Shown piece after piece: positions 12,301 through 22,310 of a stretch of 64,000 nucleotides of DNA. This DNA comes from Zoroaster sp. YZ-2022 (Eukaryota > Echinodermata > Asteroidea > Forcipulatida > Zoroasteridae): contig CM055837.1 in NCBI GenBank assembly GCA_029582265.1, positions 5,565,148-5,629,147 on the forward strand, given 5' to 3'. The notes beneath the pieces are model-generated. The model was given only the letters and a program-made list of their open reading frames with translations, was not told the origin of the DNA and made no database searches. How positions within the stretch are numbered: the first letter of the stretch is position 1; each line of letters begins with the position of its first letter. The position numbers and the translations under genes are program-made.

Positions 12301-12847
12301 GTAGTATTTGTTATAGTAATGTTAGAAGGAAGTTACTATTGACACAATTTTGACCTGTTCTCAGGGCATAACAGACAGGGTGGGGGATGGGTGGGGGAGG
12401 TGGGGCAGATGGAAGACTGCTATGGTTTGAAAAATACTGAAACACTTGTGCAGGGGTTTCTGATTTGAAACTTGCATCAGTACTATTATTTGCTAGTTTA
12501 ATAAAGAGTTATTTTTATTATGTCTAGGTTCAATGGCCCTTGTCCAGCTCCCACCTTATTTATCTGAATGCAACACTGTCAACTATGATGCAGCAGAGGT
12601 GATTCAAAATAGACTGTACCATCAACACAATATAGAGGTAAATAGTTTCCACTATGCTACTTATTTTCAATACTTGTTTGAGGATGTGAAAGATTAAAAT
12701 ATAATGAAATGATTAATTGTCTTATTATTTCAGGTACCAATTAAAGCAGTGGATGGTAAACTCTACGTCCGAATCTCTGCACATGTCTACAATGAGTTGC
12801 CAGAATACCAAAGACTAGCAGAATCTATTAATAGTATGAAACCATGA
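6326..12847 (+). CDS. PLP-dependent class V aminotransferase-fold protein (isopenicillin N epimerase-like)
   Basis: Thirteen exons give a closed 436-residue reading frame: 6326-6332, 7819-7883, 8490-8609, 8710-8878, 9119-9235, 9745-9839, 10019-10047, 10253-10345, 10651-10874, 11141-11251, 11627-11683, 12528-12637 and 12734-12847. All introns are GT-AG and all phases agree. The start ATGTCAG at 6326 is chosen because its one-base overhang fits exon 2; the nearby ATG at 6292 is in the wrong frame. Residues near 50-57 contain NHGAFGA. The strand before the cofactor site has VLIDGAHALG, with Asp239 as the likely pyridine-N partner. SNAHKWFCCPKGSAFLYV supplies Lys265, the expected Schiff-base lysine. 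The length suits a single fold-type I domain. No signal peptide is seen, so it is probably cytosolic. The substrate cannot be read from sequence; cysteine-sulfoxide lyase or epimerase-like activities are possible. Confidence 0.87.
6784..7283 (+). repeat. 21-bp minisatellite cassette, copy 1 (intron 1)
   Basis: A leader (GACACTTTTATTTGTTTTTC, then AAATTAAATT) is followed by about sixteen tandem units of a 21-bp C-rich repeat, typically CCCCAACCCCTATCCCACTAT. A tail with CCTTGTATTCATGTACCACC follows. The period is a multiple of three and stop-free, so long proline/serine-rich frames on one strand and Gly/Asp-rich frames on the other are artefacts. The minus strand has repeated runs of three or four G. 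Confidence 0.9.
7296..7800 (+). repeat. 21-bp minisatellite cassette, copy 2 (intron 1)
   Basis: This is a direct duplication of the preceding cassette, with the same leader, minisatellite and tail. Its units are more diverged (CTATACCACTATCCACAACC, CTATTCCACTATCCC and others). It ends about 20 bp before the splice acceptor of exon 2, so the pyrimidine-rich end of the duplicated tail abuts the functional acceptor. Confidence 0.88.
7900..8075. repeat. Palindromic miniature repeat family, copy in intron 2
   Basis: It shares CATGATAAAGTCATATTACCG, GAGCCAGTAATTTTGAGTCA and GATTCCATGCCCTATGGAAA-like blocks with copies at 12053-12290, 32095-32325, 33645-33735 and 59425-60600. The left arm is degenerate here. 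It is non-coding. Confidence 0.6.
9300..9620. repeat. Dispersed repeat fragment in intron 5
   Basis: After a G14 homopolymer, the segment TTTTTATTTGCTATGAAACA, CAATTGCAGCCAAAATT and the following bases match 14640-14700 with few differences. The AGAAACCGGAGTATCTG part resembles 15151-15170. Both copies are diverged remains of one dispersed repeat. Confidence 0.5.
12053..12290. mobile_element. Palindromic TTAA-flanked miniature element (fullest copy)
   Basis: The left arm TTAAAGGGGCAGTATCGTCA, continuing CGATCAACAGGGCATGGAATC, is repeated inverted at the right (GATTCCATGCCCTGTC...GATCGTGATGATACTACACC, then TTTAA). Both arms begin at TTAA-like sites. The centre contains TCATATTACCGTTGCTGCTG. 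It lies in the aminotransferase intron between exons 11 and 12. No open frame is present. Confidence 0.6.
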
Positions 12848-13322
12848 CAACAGAACTCCCATTTTGTCTGTATAATTTTATCCCTGGGAGGGTTTATATT
12901 ACCAAAATAGACTTGGGTGAGTGAAAAGGGTTCAGTGTGGCTGAAAGGGAACCCAAATAGGGAGAACTTTTAAATTATCAATGGTTCTGTGTTGATGAAG
13001 AATAAATTGTTGATGAACTGTTAAACAAAGTTTTGGTAAATTATATTATGAGATATCTTCCAATTGAAACGGATAAACTTGACTTTTACAAGGAAAGTTC
13101 CAAACATAAACAAAAATTACCAGTGAAATACAGGGGTGACTTTCATAGAGCTGCTAAGCAGAAAGAATTGCTTACAGACCTAGTGAAATATTTCTTTGGG
13201 ATATTTTTCTATGGAGTGCAGGAAATCAGAGAGAGAGAGAAGGGTTTTACATTTCATTTTTGTATGTAAGTAAATAAGATATTCATTGACGATTGTGTTC
13301 ACTTCAGAACATGCTATACATG

Positions 13323-13328
13323 AATAAA
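13323..13328 (+). terminator. Poly(A) signal of the aminotransferase gene
   Basis: AATAAA lies 476 bp after the TGA stop and follows an AT-rich 3' untranslated stretch. A second AATAAA near 13000 could serve as an earlier site. No transcript evidence is available. Confidence 0.5.
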
Positions 13329-13469
13329 GACATTTATATAAACCATATAACACGTGTTTACAATTTGAACTGTTATTGGGAGTAACACAGATTTCATGAT
13401 AGGAAACAACTTGTATGTTTATATGTGCAATTTTACATTTAGTACTTGAATTACAATATAACAGTTTAA

Positions 13470-13560
13470 GTAAAAATGCAAAATAATGGTTATTGGCCTA
13501 ACGTTTCGAGCCTAGCAGGTTCTTTCTCAAAGGCAAAATGGACGATAAACATACATACAT
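13470..13560 (-). repeat. Second hammerhead-like repeat family
   Basis: Read on the minus strand: TTTGAGAAAGAACCTGCTAGG, then CTCGAAACGTTAGGCC. A short stem (AGCCT-like, loop GCT) precedes CGAAACG, as in degenerate Penelope-associated hammerheads. The 5' half of the core is degraded. Confidence 0.4.
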
Positions 13561-13958
13561 AAACACAAGAATGAGCAGAAGGTAGTCAGGTGTGAAATTT
13601 AAGTAGTTAATTAAATATAAATTACCAAAATTTTGAATTTTTCTTCCGACATCTCATCAAATGTTAGGATACCTACTTCTGCTTTTGACCTGAAGCTCTT
13701 TTTTGTAAATTAGTAAAGTCATGATGACGTATCCCATCATCTTTATCTTGATTCAGACAGTAATCACTATTCAGAAGGCATGGAAACACTTTTGCCAATA
13801 TTACCACTGATGTTGAACCTAGTTTTTAAAATGTGCGAAATTGTTTTTGTGTTCGAAAATTACAATTGTACCCAGTACAGACCACTACTCTCTCTTGCCT
13901 TGCCTTAATTTTCATACTTTGTTGACCAAGTTTTCTGTCAATAATTCAGTGCTCAAAA

Positions 13959-14261
13959 TATACTGAGACGCAATAGAAACTTACCACTTGTTTTGGAATA
14001 GCATAAAATTGTAATGGTTCAAAATGAGCTGCTAATTAAAATCATCACATACCCCTTGAGCAATCGCTGATGGTCAAACCAGGTGTTACACACCTGGGCC
14101 ATGAAGAGAACGACTCAAAGGTCACGTGACCATGTGTGACCGATTTGTCTGTAGGGGGTACACTGACTTGCCAAAATAAGTGCACATATTACATTTGTGC
14201 ATTGTGATTACTGATAATTTAAGGTCGAAAAAGTGGAAAGTTTCTATTGCGTCTCAGTATA
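13959..14261. mobile_element. Mariner-like MITE with TA target duplication
   Basis: TA, then TACTGAGACGCAATAGAAAC at 13961, is matched inverted at 14238-14259, with CCAC continuing both arms, followed by TA (14260-14261). Arms of roughly 27 bp and a TA duplication are typical of Tc1/mariner non-autonomous copies. The body is about 300 bp with no transposase. Confidence 0.8.
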
Positions 14262-14790
14262 TTAAAAAGGTCGGTCAGCCATTCCAGTATTTGAGGTTTC
14301 AAATACAAGGTTTGATTATACACCTAAAAAATAACATGTAGTTGGTACAGTAATTTGTATAAAAGAATGTATTTTCAGTCTTCCGTTGGCGGCAACTTCT
14401 AGACAATCACCACACAGATAGATAATTGTGGTGAGATTAATCATGGAGGAAGGAAATTCCTTCCTCCATGGATCAATGATGTAAAACCACTGCGCCATTT
14501 GTATTATCAAAATCATAAATATTCATGTTAAAACGTATTTGGCTAACATATTTTGATGCTACCAAACATCCCTTGAACTTTAGTCTCCGGGTTCTGGTCT
14601 CCGCGCGTTTCGCCTCAGACCCGTCACGGCATAGTTCAGTTTTCTTTTTATTTGCTATGAAACGATGTCCAATTGCAGCCAAAATTACTGGATCGATTGG
14701 AATTCTGCCGCGCTGTTTTAAACTACTTTTTTTTCACATAGGGTATGAACGTTTGCCAGATTTGTGCCTCTCTTAGCCACCGTACTTGGT

Positions 14791-15073
14791 CAAGGGCGCA
14801 ACCACGTGTTGAAAGTTGGGGGGTCCCAAGCAGCCAATAACAACGTGATCTGCGGGCGAGCGAAGCGAGCACGCCACTAGCAGCTGGGGTATTGGTTCAA
14901 TATCACGTATTTCAGCGTGTTGATGGAAGTGTTGCATAATTTTGATGTCATGAATGACATTACTAGGATCATGTATACATAAAATACCAAAATGTTCCAG
15001 AAGTTGGGGAGGTCCACATAAAAGTAGGGGGGTCGTGACCCCGACTCCCCCCCCCCCAGTGGTTGCGCCCTTG
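14791..15073. mobile_element. Non-autonomous hAT-like element
   Basis: The ends CAAGGGCGCAACCAC and GTGGTTGCGCCCTTG are perfect inverted repeats. They are flanked by an identical 8-bp direct repeat TACTTGGT (14783-14790 and 15074-15081). Eight-base target duplications are characteristic of hAT transposons. It interrupts an older dispersed repeat. The interior includes a GCGAGCGAAGCGAGC patch and a long C run. Confidence 0.85.
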
Positions 15074-16614
15074 TACTTGGTGTATGGTATTGGTCTGGTT
15101 CTAATAACCGCATATACAATGTATCACGCATTTCACTGGATGGCAAAATACAGAAACCTGAGACTTTTGGCCTAATCAAAATATTTTGCAAATGAATGTT
15201 TGTCTTCTGGATCGACACAAATTCCAACTGGAGTTGCAATTGTAATGTTGGCTGAACTGCTTCTATGCGCATTTCTTGTAATCAAGATATAGATTGATAT
15301 GTATTAACCAGTGAACATTTCAGTTCAATTCCATGGACATGTGGAGCCTATAGTCATGAGAAAGGAATTCACAATTTTTACAGAAAACTCATGAAGCCAA
15401 AATTAAGTTGTTGTCGGCATCTTTTTGTGATTTGCGCAAATTATCAAGAGTTCTTAACCCTCCCCGGTACAGCGAATTTGAAGGTGCCCCCAGGTTCTGC
15501 CTTCGCTATGGCCCTGATCAGCAATGGGAACCTGGGAAATGCTGTCTATTTACAGTTCAAGGACTTGGATACGATTAGGCCTATTTAGGCTACGAGTCGA
15601 ATTTCACAATTTTGTCCTACGTGGCACCTCCAGGAAGACGAATGCCGGAAACTCGTAAGGTCAGATCATGAACAGATCCTTGGGGGTGCAACAAATTGTT
15701 TACACAGCCTGCTTCCTAGGATACTACGGAGCGATCAAGAATACTTGTTCTTCGTGTGGTTGTACCTGTTACTTCCTCTATGTATGGTTGTACTTGTTAC
15801 TTCCTCTATTTTTTACCTCCATGCTCTATGTATCTGCACCCATTGTTTATTCTCTTCCTTCCTCGATGATTCTTTGATATACTTTTGTGGTACAGTGTGA
15901 ATCACTACAAAGGAATCGTGATGATTCTGCATAACAAGCAAGCCACAGTTTTTGTCACAACCGGCCGTGGTCACATACAGTTGACACATTGACTTTGAAA
16001 CTTTACAATTCACATTTTGGAGTTCTGACATAGCAGTGTAGTGGTATGTATGCGATTTAGTCTTTTGTTTTTTCAGGTAACACAGATACCAGCACGATTT
16101 CAACTTGTTAATATTCGTAGTGTCTTTCGAGAACACCTATTTCTGATGTAGGTTTGTCTTTGTGTGGTTTTATCTTTTGGCAATGTGCTCCCCCTCTCGC
16201 ACCCCTGGATCGATCATCTTGGGGGAAAATCCATTATATATATTGGGCATAACTTTCTCAGAAACGATCCATTGCTTTTATACATTACTCGCACTCCTTA
16301 CATATAATGGCAATTACACATAGCTTCAGATTCAATGTGGACTCCCTTGTGCGTTAACAAATTTCTAATGTCACTGACCTTAATTTCCATATTACCATGG
16401 GGACAAACGATCATGGAAGGTTCAAAAGGTCAGATTGTTACTTTCTTTTATTCGAATTTGTTGTCTGGCATTGAAAACAAAGGTTATAAAGTTTTCGGTG
16501 CCTCGTCTCATTCACTAAATATATGTAAAAAGATGTATGCCAAAAATTAGCACAATTAGTACCAGCGTTGTTGCCTTTGTTTTTCAAAAGTTAACAAAAT
16601 CTTTAAGTTTCACA

Positions 16615-16867
16615 GCACGGGCGTAAATCCCCGGCCGGGGGATGCGGGATATATCCCCCCCACACTTTTTGGACCGGTCCATATGATCATCCCCCAGAAT
16701 TTTCCATGCATTGAAAAAATATATATAATAAAAATACACATGTAATATCTGTACTGTAAAGCCGCAAGATTCTGAATAGTTGTCGACTGCAGAACTTCAA
16801 GCTATACCTTGCACCCAAATTTCAAAATCATCCCCCACCCCACTTTTCATCACGGATTTACGCCAGT
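16615..16867. mobile_element. Non-autonomous hAT-like element
   Basis: The 8-bp flanks GTTTCACA (16607-16614 and 16868-16875) are identical. The termini GGGCGTAAATCC and GGATTTACGCC are inverted, with small differences at the outermost bases. The interior contains C-rich and G-rich patches and is non-coding. Confidence 0.75.
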
Positions 16868-17351
16868 GTTTCACATAAATAATATAGCTAAAGCATCAGG
16901 CACCACATTCAATTTTTTTGGGAAAAACTATTTGTTGATAAATGTGTTGTGTTTAAAGTTGTATTTATAACAAAAACAATTATTTGCAGAGTCTGAGTAA
17001 TGAATGATACAAGACGGTTGGCCGAGTCGGGCAAGGATCCTGGGTTTCAAAAAAAAAAATGGCGGGAGGGGGGGCACATAAGCAATAATAAGAGGCACAT
17101 TGCCAATAAAGGGGAAGGGGAACACAAAACGTATGATAAATTTACTTGCATGGACCAAGTGTATAGACCTTTTTCACGTTAGTGCCATCGTTGTCATATT
17201 CCCTGTACACATTGAGTGCTGAGGCTCACTCAACGAAAAGAGACTGTTTTCCTTCCAGCCTCGATTTGGTTACGTGGATTTGTATAGAAGAAGAAAAATA
17301 AGATGGTTGCAACGTGATAAAGGTCTATTCTCATTGGCTAACTGGCTATTC

Positions 17352-17358
17352 TATAAAA
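17352..17358 (+). promoter_or_regulatory. Candidate TATA box of SLC22 gene A
   Basis: TATAAAA lies 131 bp upstream of the ATG. The identical motif is at the same distance in copy B. The transcription start is not known, so this is a motif call only. Confidence 0.35.
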
Positions 17359-18158
17359 ATAACGCGTTTTAGTTTCCCCATAGAGATGGTTTCCCAGACT
17401 ATGATCTGCATGGTAAAGGGTCGTTCGAGATCAGCTAATTAACATTCTTGTACAATCCAACCACTACCGGATTACAGTGACAATCAAGATGAAGCTTGAA
17501 GAAATCACCCCGTTGCTTGGCAACTTCAGCCGCTACCAGTTTTGCATGTTGTGCTACCTTTGTGTTGTCAGCATCATAAGCTGCTTTACCACTCTGTCCA
17601 ATGTGTTCTACGCAGCTGGAACTGACCACTGGTGTAAAGTTTTTCCTAATGAGAATTGTTCTAGCTGGGTGGAGTTTCAAGACAACTGCACCGACGTAAA
17701 GAAATCCATCTGTCTGCCTCCTTCTGATGAAGAAAGCAAGTATCCGTACTCAAATTGTGAGCAGTGGAACCCACCAAATGGCTACAGATTTGATCCATAC
17801 GTGCCATACAGCGACATCGATAATTACACTTACACTGGGGTTGCCTGCAAAGATGGATGGGAATACGACTCATCGCAGTACAAAACCACGACCATCTCTG
17901 ATGTAGGTTTATCTTCCAATTCCATCGAACAATTCAATTGAATGAATTTATTGGTAAAATATTACATTTATAGTAAAACCATGGTGAAACTAAGCAATTG
18001 TGTTATCAAGGAGGCGCGTATCTATAGGGTAAATATTTCACATACTGAAGCTTTACCAACCGAGAATTCGCCAACATATAGGCTGGATAGCTCAGTTATA
18101 AACAAGTTGAGCGCCATCACAGTATTATAATTTAATTATAATTAAAACAATAAATACA

Positions 18159-18189
18159 CAGTCCTCCTGTGTGAAGGTTTCCAAATTCG

Positions 18190-18257
<68 letters not shown>

Positions 18258-18288
18258 CGAATTTGGAAACCTTCACACAGGAGGACTG
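18159..18288. mobile_element. Foldback element with (TA)n core, short allele
   Basis: CAGTCCTCCTGTGTGAAGGT at the left is perfectly inverted at the right. The arms are about 35 bp and surround roughly 60 bp of (TA)n. It lies in intron 1 of gene A. The homologous element in gene B (50436-50889) has a core several times longer. Confidence 0.85.
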
Positions 18289-19153
18289 TTAACCACTGTG
18301 CTACCAGGCCATTCAAAAACAAGGAATAATTATGCAATAATTAATATCGTATTGCGAAGGTCGTATTTCGAGTCCGTGATTTACTCAATTTGACTTTGAT
18401 CACACCAACGTTTGATTTAAGTGCCCAGTCAAGTTTTCTTTGTTGCAACAATTGATTAACAATTATTTCTGTTTTAGTTTAATCTGGTATGCGATGATAA
18501 GAATTGGCCCAGCTTTGCCCAGTCCGTCTACTTTGTCGGTTTATTAGTGGGATCAATCATTTTCGGCACTCTATCTGACTGGTAAGTTGCAGAATAAGCT
18601 GAAATAAAATACGAACAAAATCAATGTTTATGTCAACTAAACGAAATTTTCAATAAAAGCATAATTTAAAACTTACTGAGCGAAAATATTACTGAATTAT
18701 GTATAAAATGAACACACCGAACAAACAAACGTTCTGCCCTTCAAACATATTTTTATTGACCGTTGCGATAGAATTAGTTCAAAGTAACTCAATGGAACTC
18801 AATAGAAATAAATGATTGGATAGTATAGAAGGGGATATTTATAGTGGAAAGAGCAAGATCACGAAATCTAATCAATTGTGACTCATAATAACTTCTTGTA
18901 TAGTTAAGCAATTATTTTATTTATTTATTTTTTTATTTTAGGATTGGTCGGAAGAAAACGCTCATCATTGGATTAATTTTTTGGTGCATTGGTTTTATCG
19001 TCACTACGTTTTCAGTGAACATCTACATGTACACGGCGTTTCGTTTCATTGCTGCTTTTGGTAACATCGGGGTGTACATCTCAGTCTTCGTCTTGGGTAA
19101 GCTAAAAAAAACAAAGACAAATTATTACAAGCAGGGATTGACCTGGGCCTCTG

Positions 19154-19394
19154 AATTCGTCCCTAATTTGCCATAGTGACCAATCCCGAATTAAGGTTGC
19201 ATAGTGACCAGCGATCAGAACAAAAATAGCCAGTTAGAGCATTCGTCATTCTCCAAAACTATAACTTTATATAAGGAATACATGAATGTGGATTAGATAC
19301 AGTGGTAGGTCTCTTCCTGAATGTACTAATGGGCGGAAAAACTTAAAATTGAAAAAAAGTCGGATTGGTCACTATGGCAAATTAGGGACGAATT
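19154..19394. mobile_element. MITE with 33-bp perfect terminal inverted repeats
   Basis: AATTCGTCCCTAATTTGCCA, continuing TAGTGACCAATCC, is repeated exactly inverted at 19362-19394. It lies in intron 3 of gene A. The equivalent in B is 51755-51995. The target duplication is unclear. Confidence 0.75.
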
Positions 19395-19514
19395 ACTGCA
19401 CTGGCGCTCTATACCAACCGAGCTATCCACCCATCCCTATATGACAGGCGTCTCCCAAAGATAGTCGATGTCTTTGTTCTGGGGGAGCTTGTTAAAAGCC
19501 ATGAAACCCAGTGG

Positions 19515-19785
19515 TATTGTAATAATAATGATAATAATAATAATAATAATAATATGAACTTATATGGCGTACGTATCCACCAAACTGGTGCTCAAGTGGC
19601 ATTACATTATTACCCCTGCTCATCAGGCTCATAAATCATTCCTGAAACCATCTCAGCTCCCTGGGGAGTGTCTTGCTCAAGGACATAAGCACCCCGGTCG
19701 CGGCTGGGATTCGAACCCACATTCTGACGACTCAGCGATCAGAACACAAATCCGATGCACTAAACCGCTCGACCATGGCACTCGA
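19515..19785 (-). mobile_element. tRNA-headed SINE in intron 3 of gene A
   Basis: On the minus strand the head has an A-box-like TGGTCGAGCGGTTT and a B-box GGGTTCGAATCCC. A unique body with TGTCCTTGAGCAAGACACTC follows, and an (ATT)n tail lies on the low-coordinate side. A tRNA-like start with a microsatellite tail is the normal SINE layout. Confidence 0.8.
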
Positions 19786-20911
19786 GATTATGTCAGTTTA
19801 TGTCAATTTTGGGAAGCAGCAGCAGGTTTTCATCTCTTGCGAATTATTCGATCAGTGCAGTGAATATATATTATCCTTTAACTCAGACCTTTCTGTTATA
19901 CGATTAATCAGTATTATCAGTACAATAATAGGCTATTTATAAATTGTTTCAGTACTGGAAGTTGTTGGAAAGTCCTGGCGTACGGCAGTCACCATGATAG
20001 CAGGCATATTCTATGCTTTCGGTTATTTCTTCCTGGCAACAGTAGCTATGTATGTCAGAGAATGGCGCCAGCTATCTATCATTGTTTCGATACCAGTGGT
20101 GGTGTTGTTTGTCCAACTGCCGTGAGTATAGAACCTTATGGTCTGTGTTTTCATTTATTATGTAATCACCACCACTTATAAATTAATATTGCTTCTTTTA
20201 ATAATATATGAGTTCATGGTGTCCTGAACACAATACAACCAACAACAATGGTAAAAACAAAGCCATTGGTTATTAGCGGTTCAATCCTTTCCTTTAGTAA
20301 GCCCAGCCCTGTTTTCCAAATAGTTGAACCGCTTTTCACATGGACCGGGTTCGAATCCCTTGGACCCGAGCCGACACGTTGGATTGGGATTTCAGTCCTT
20401 ACTTGATCGCATGGGGTTTTCCCCAAAGCTGGGGCATGAGGAAGATTATTACTGATAAGAATACACAGGATAAATAAGAAATAATGAAACAATGTGTCAG
20501 CAATTTTAAAAGACGGGTGTAAAATTCATCGAGAAAAGATCTGAAAGCCAGTTGGCTGAAGTTGTTATTAGAATCGTTGAACCTTCTAGATGTTATAAAT
20601 GATCAAATAATTCATTTAGGATGTTTTTTCGTGTGTAGATTTATACATGAGTCCATCAGTTGGTTGATTTCTAAGGGTAGGATTGAGGAGGCAGAAGCCA
20701 CCATCCGAAGAGTGGCCAAGTTCAACAAGAAGACATTGCCCGATGTCTTATTTACTAAAGAGGACATACAAGAACAAACGGTGAGTAAGACGTAATTCCC
20801 AGAAGCAACAGGCATCATTACTATAGACAGCTTCTGGAATTATTTATTAGTCCAAAGACTTAATCTTTGTGATACTGTTTGAGTAAATACCCGAGAGACA
20901 TGCATGCATTT

Positions 20912-21224
20912 GTTCGGGGCGCGTATTTTTTTACACCGCAGCGACGGGTTTTGTGCAGTAAAGTACCAATTCCGGTCTTGAGAGAGAGACTACGAAACCC
21001 TAGGCGCGCGACGATAGAAAACTCCAAGCTGCAGTCGACCATGGCGCTCTGCAGTGGAACTCATGGAGCCATTCCCTCTCCGTTGATGGTAGGTTTTTTT
21101 TGCGTGTCGAAATTCCCTTCGCGCGCATGCGTGCTGAATGGGTTCATAGTCTTGACACAAGGGCGAAATGCGTACAAAACCCGTCGCTGCGCCTGCGGTG
21201 TAAAAAAAAAAACGCGTTCGGGGC
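20912..21224. mobile_element. Foldback element with about 45-bp arms (intron 5 of gene A)
   Basis: The left arm TTCGGGGCGCGTA...TTTACACCGCAGCGACGGGT is inverted at 21172-21224. The right arm has an extra GCCTGC relative to copy B (53523-53835). Central single-copy DNA includes CCATGGCGCTCTGCAGTGGA. Non-coding. Confidence 0.7.
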
Positions 21225-21299
21225 TATGTCAACCCCAATGCATACGTCAGTGTTTAAGAGATAACTTGTAAAACTAACAATTGATTTTATTTTGCCCTA

Positions 21300-21450
21300 A
21301 CACCGACGTGTGTATAGCACTGTATACTCAGTGCTTTCCGAGTCTCTGTGAAAAACTACACAGGCGGGACTCGGGCGGGATTCGAACCCACGACCACCTG
21401 CTTACTAGTGCAGACGTCTTAACCTCTCGACCACCGAGCTTGCCCGATGA
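21300..21450 (-). mobile_element. tRNA-headed SINE, second family
   Basis: On the minus strand: GGTGGTCGAGAGGTTAAGAC (A-box region) and GTGGGTTCGAATCCCGCC (B-box), then a body with CTGTGTAGTTTTTCACAGAG and CACTGAGTATACAGTGCT. The plus-strand relative is at 39500-39680, and the duplicated copy at 53911-54060. Confidence 0.7.
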
Positions 21451-21639
21451 CGATTGGCTGGCTAGAATCCTATATAGCAGCTATATATATTGTAAAACTA
21501 ACACATCAGTTTATGGAGGACTTTAGTTTAATGTAAGGATTTGTGAAAATTTGAATCTTTCCATATTAAGTGTAGCCTGGCTATGGGCTTGAGTGGAGCA
21601 CATCCCTATCGAAAATATGAACCAGTTTGTAAATGTTTA

Positions 21640-22310
21640 TATATACATAACAGCAAAAGAAACGTCACCCCTAAAATTATTTATTATTTTCATTTTATAA
21701 TTAATATAATTTGTTTTATGAAGAATATTACGAGTATGGAGTGTAACACGAACACAATGTGGCAAATTTGGTTGACCTCAAAATTCGTCATGTATGACGT
21801 TTGAGGACACATAAGCTAAACATGTTCTCAGACTTATTTTATTTTTTTAATTTTTTATTTTTTTTACGTCATCTTTAATGAGGGTAAACTCCGATCAGTG
21901 CACAGCACTGCTTTCCATGGAGGCCCTCAGTACAAATACAGCAATAACAACCAGATGTGGGATTTGTAAAGGAGGAATTATAATGTGCATAATCAAAGCG
22001 CCCACAATGAGAGAGCGCGGTGGCCCAATTTGCAGCCAAATCAACCAGAAACACCGGGACAAGCCTCTTTATTCTGGGTTCTTTTACGTGCATTACACAA
22101 CACACGGGACCTACGGCTTTACGTCCCATCCGAAGGACGAAGCAATTATGGTTAAGTACCTTGCTCAAGGATACAAGTGTCACGACCGGGACTCGAACCC
22201 ACACCCTGCTGCTAGCAACACCAGAACTTGAGTTCGGTGCGCTGAACCGCTCGGCCACGACACTTATCAAAATTTAGGTGGTGACGTTTCTTTTGCTGTT
22301 ATGTATATAT
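21640..22310. mobile_element. Inverted-repeat element carrying a nested SINE (intron 5 of gene A)
   Basis: TACATAACAGCAAAAGAAAC, then GTCACC, at the left is inverted at 22277-22305. Both sides run into TATATA, which fits a TA-targeting mariner-type MITE. A tRNA-headed SINE (about 21890-22264, minus strand) occupies most of the interior. The same nest is present in B at 54241-54925, so nesting predates the segmental duplication. Confidence 0.75.
21890..22264 (-). mobile_element. tRNA-headed SINE (Ser/Leu-like head), nested
   Basis: The minus strand begins GTGTCGTGGCCGAGCGGTTC and has a B-box GGGTTCGAGTCCC. The body shares CTTCGTCCTTCGGATGGGAC and GTGTAATGCACGTAAAAGAA with the copies at 38930-39275 (plus) and 54503-54877 (minus). 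Open frames of 85-131 codons inside it are not genes. Confidence 0.8.

Larger units (their letters stand above)
12848..17350. other. Intergenic, transposon-rich
   Basis: After the 3' untranslated region of the aminotransferase there is no recognisable gene up to the SLC22 cluster. The stretch holds a hammerhead-like repeat (13.5 kb), a mariner-like MITE (13.96-14.26 kb), a repeat remnant (14.6-15.2 kb) interrupted by a hAT-like element, and a second hAT-like element (16.6-16.9 kb). Open frames of 60-130 codons here overlap these repeats or lack any family signature. Confidence 0.6.

Noticed and set aside
17477..17488. Alternative upstream GTG start for the transporter
   Set aside because: The ATG at 17489 (and 49766, 58924) aligns in all four copies and gives the usual short SLC22 N-terminus.
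19680..19790. tRNA gene on the minus strand
   Set aside because: Head of a SINE with an (ATT)n tail, duplicated with the transporter block.
21875..22277. Open frames of 85-131 codons in gene A intron 5 (and duplicates at 54.5-54.9 kb)
   Set aside because: They lie inside a tRNA-headed SINE; similar frames recur at 38.9 kb on the other strand.
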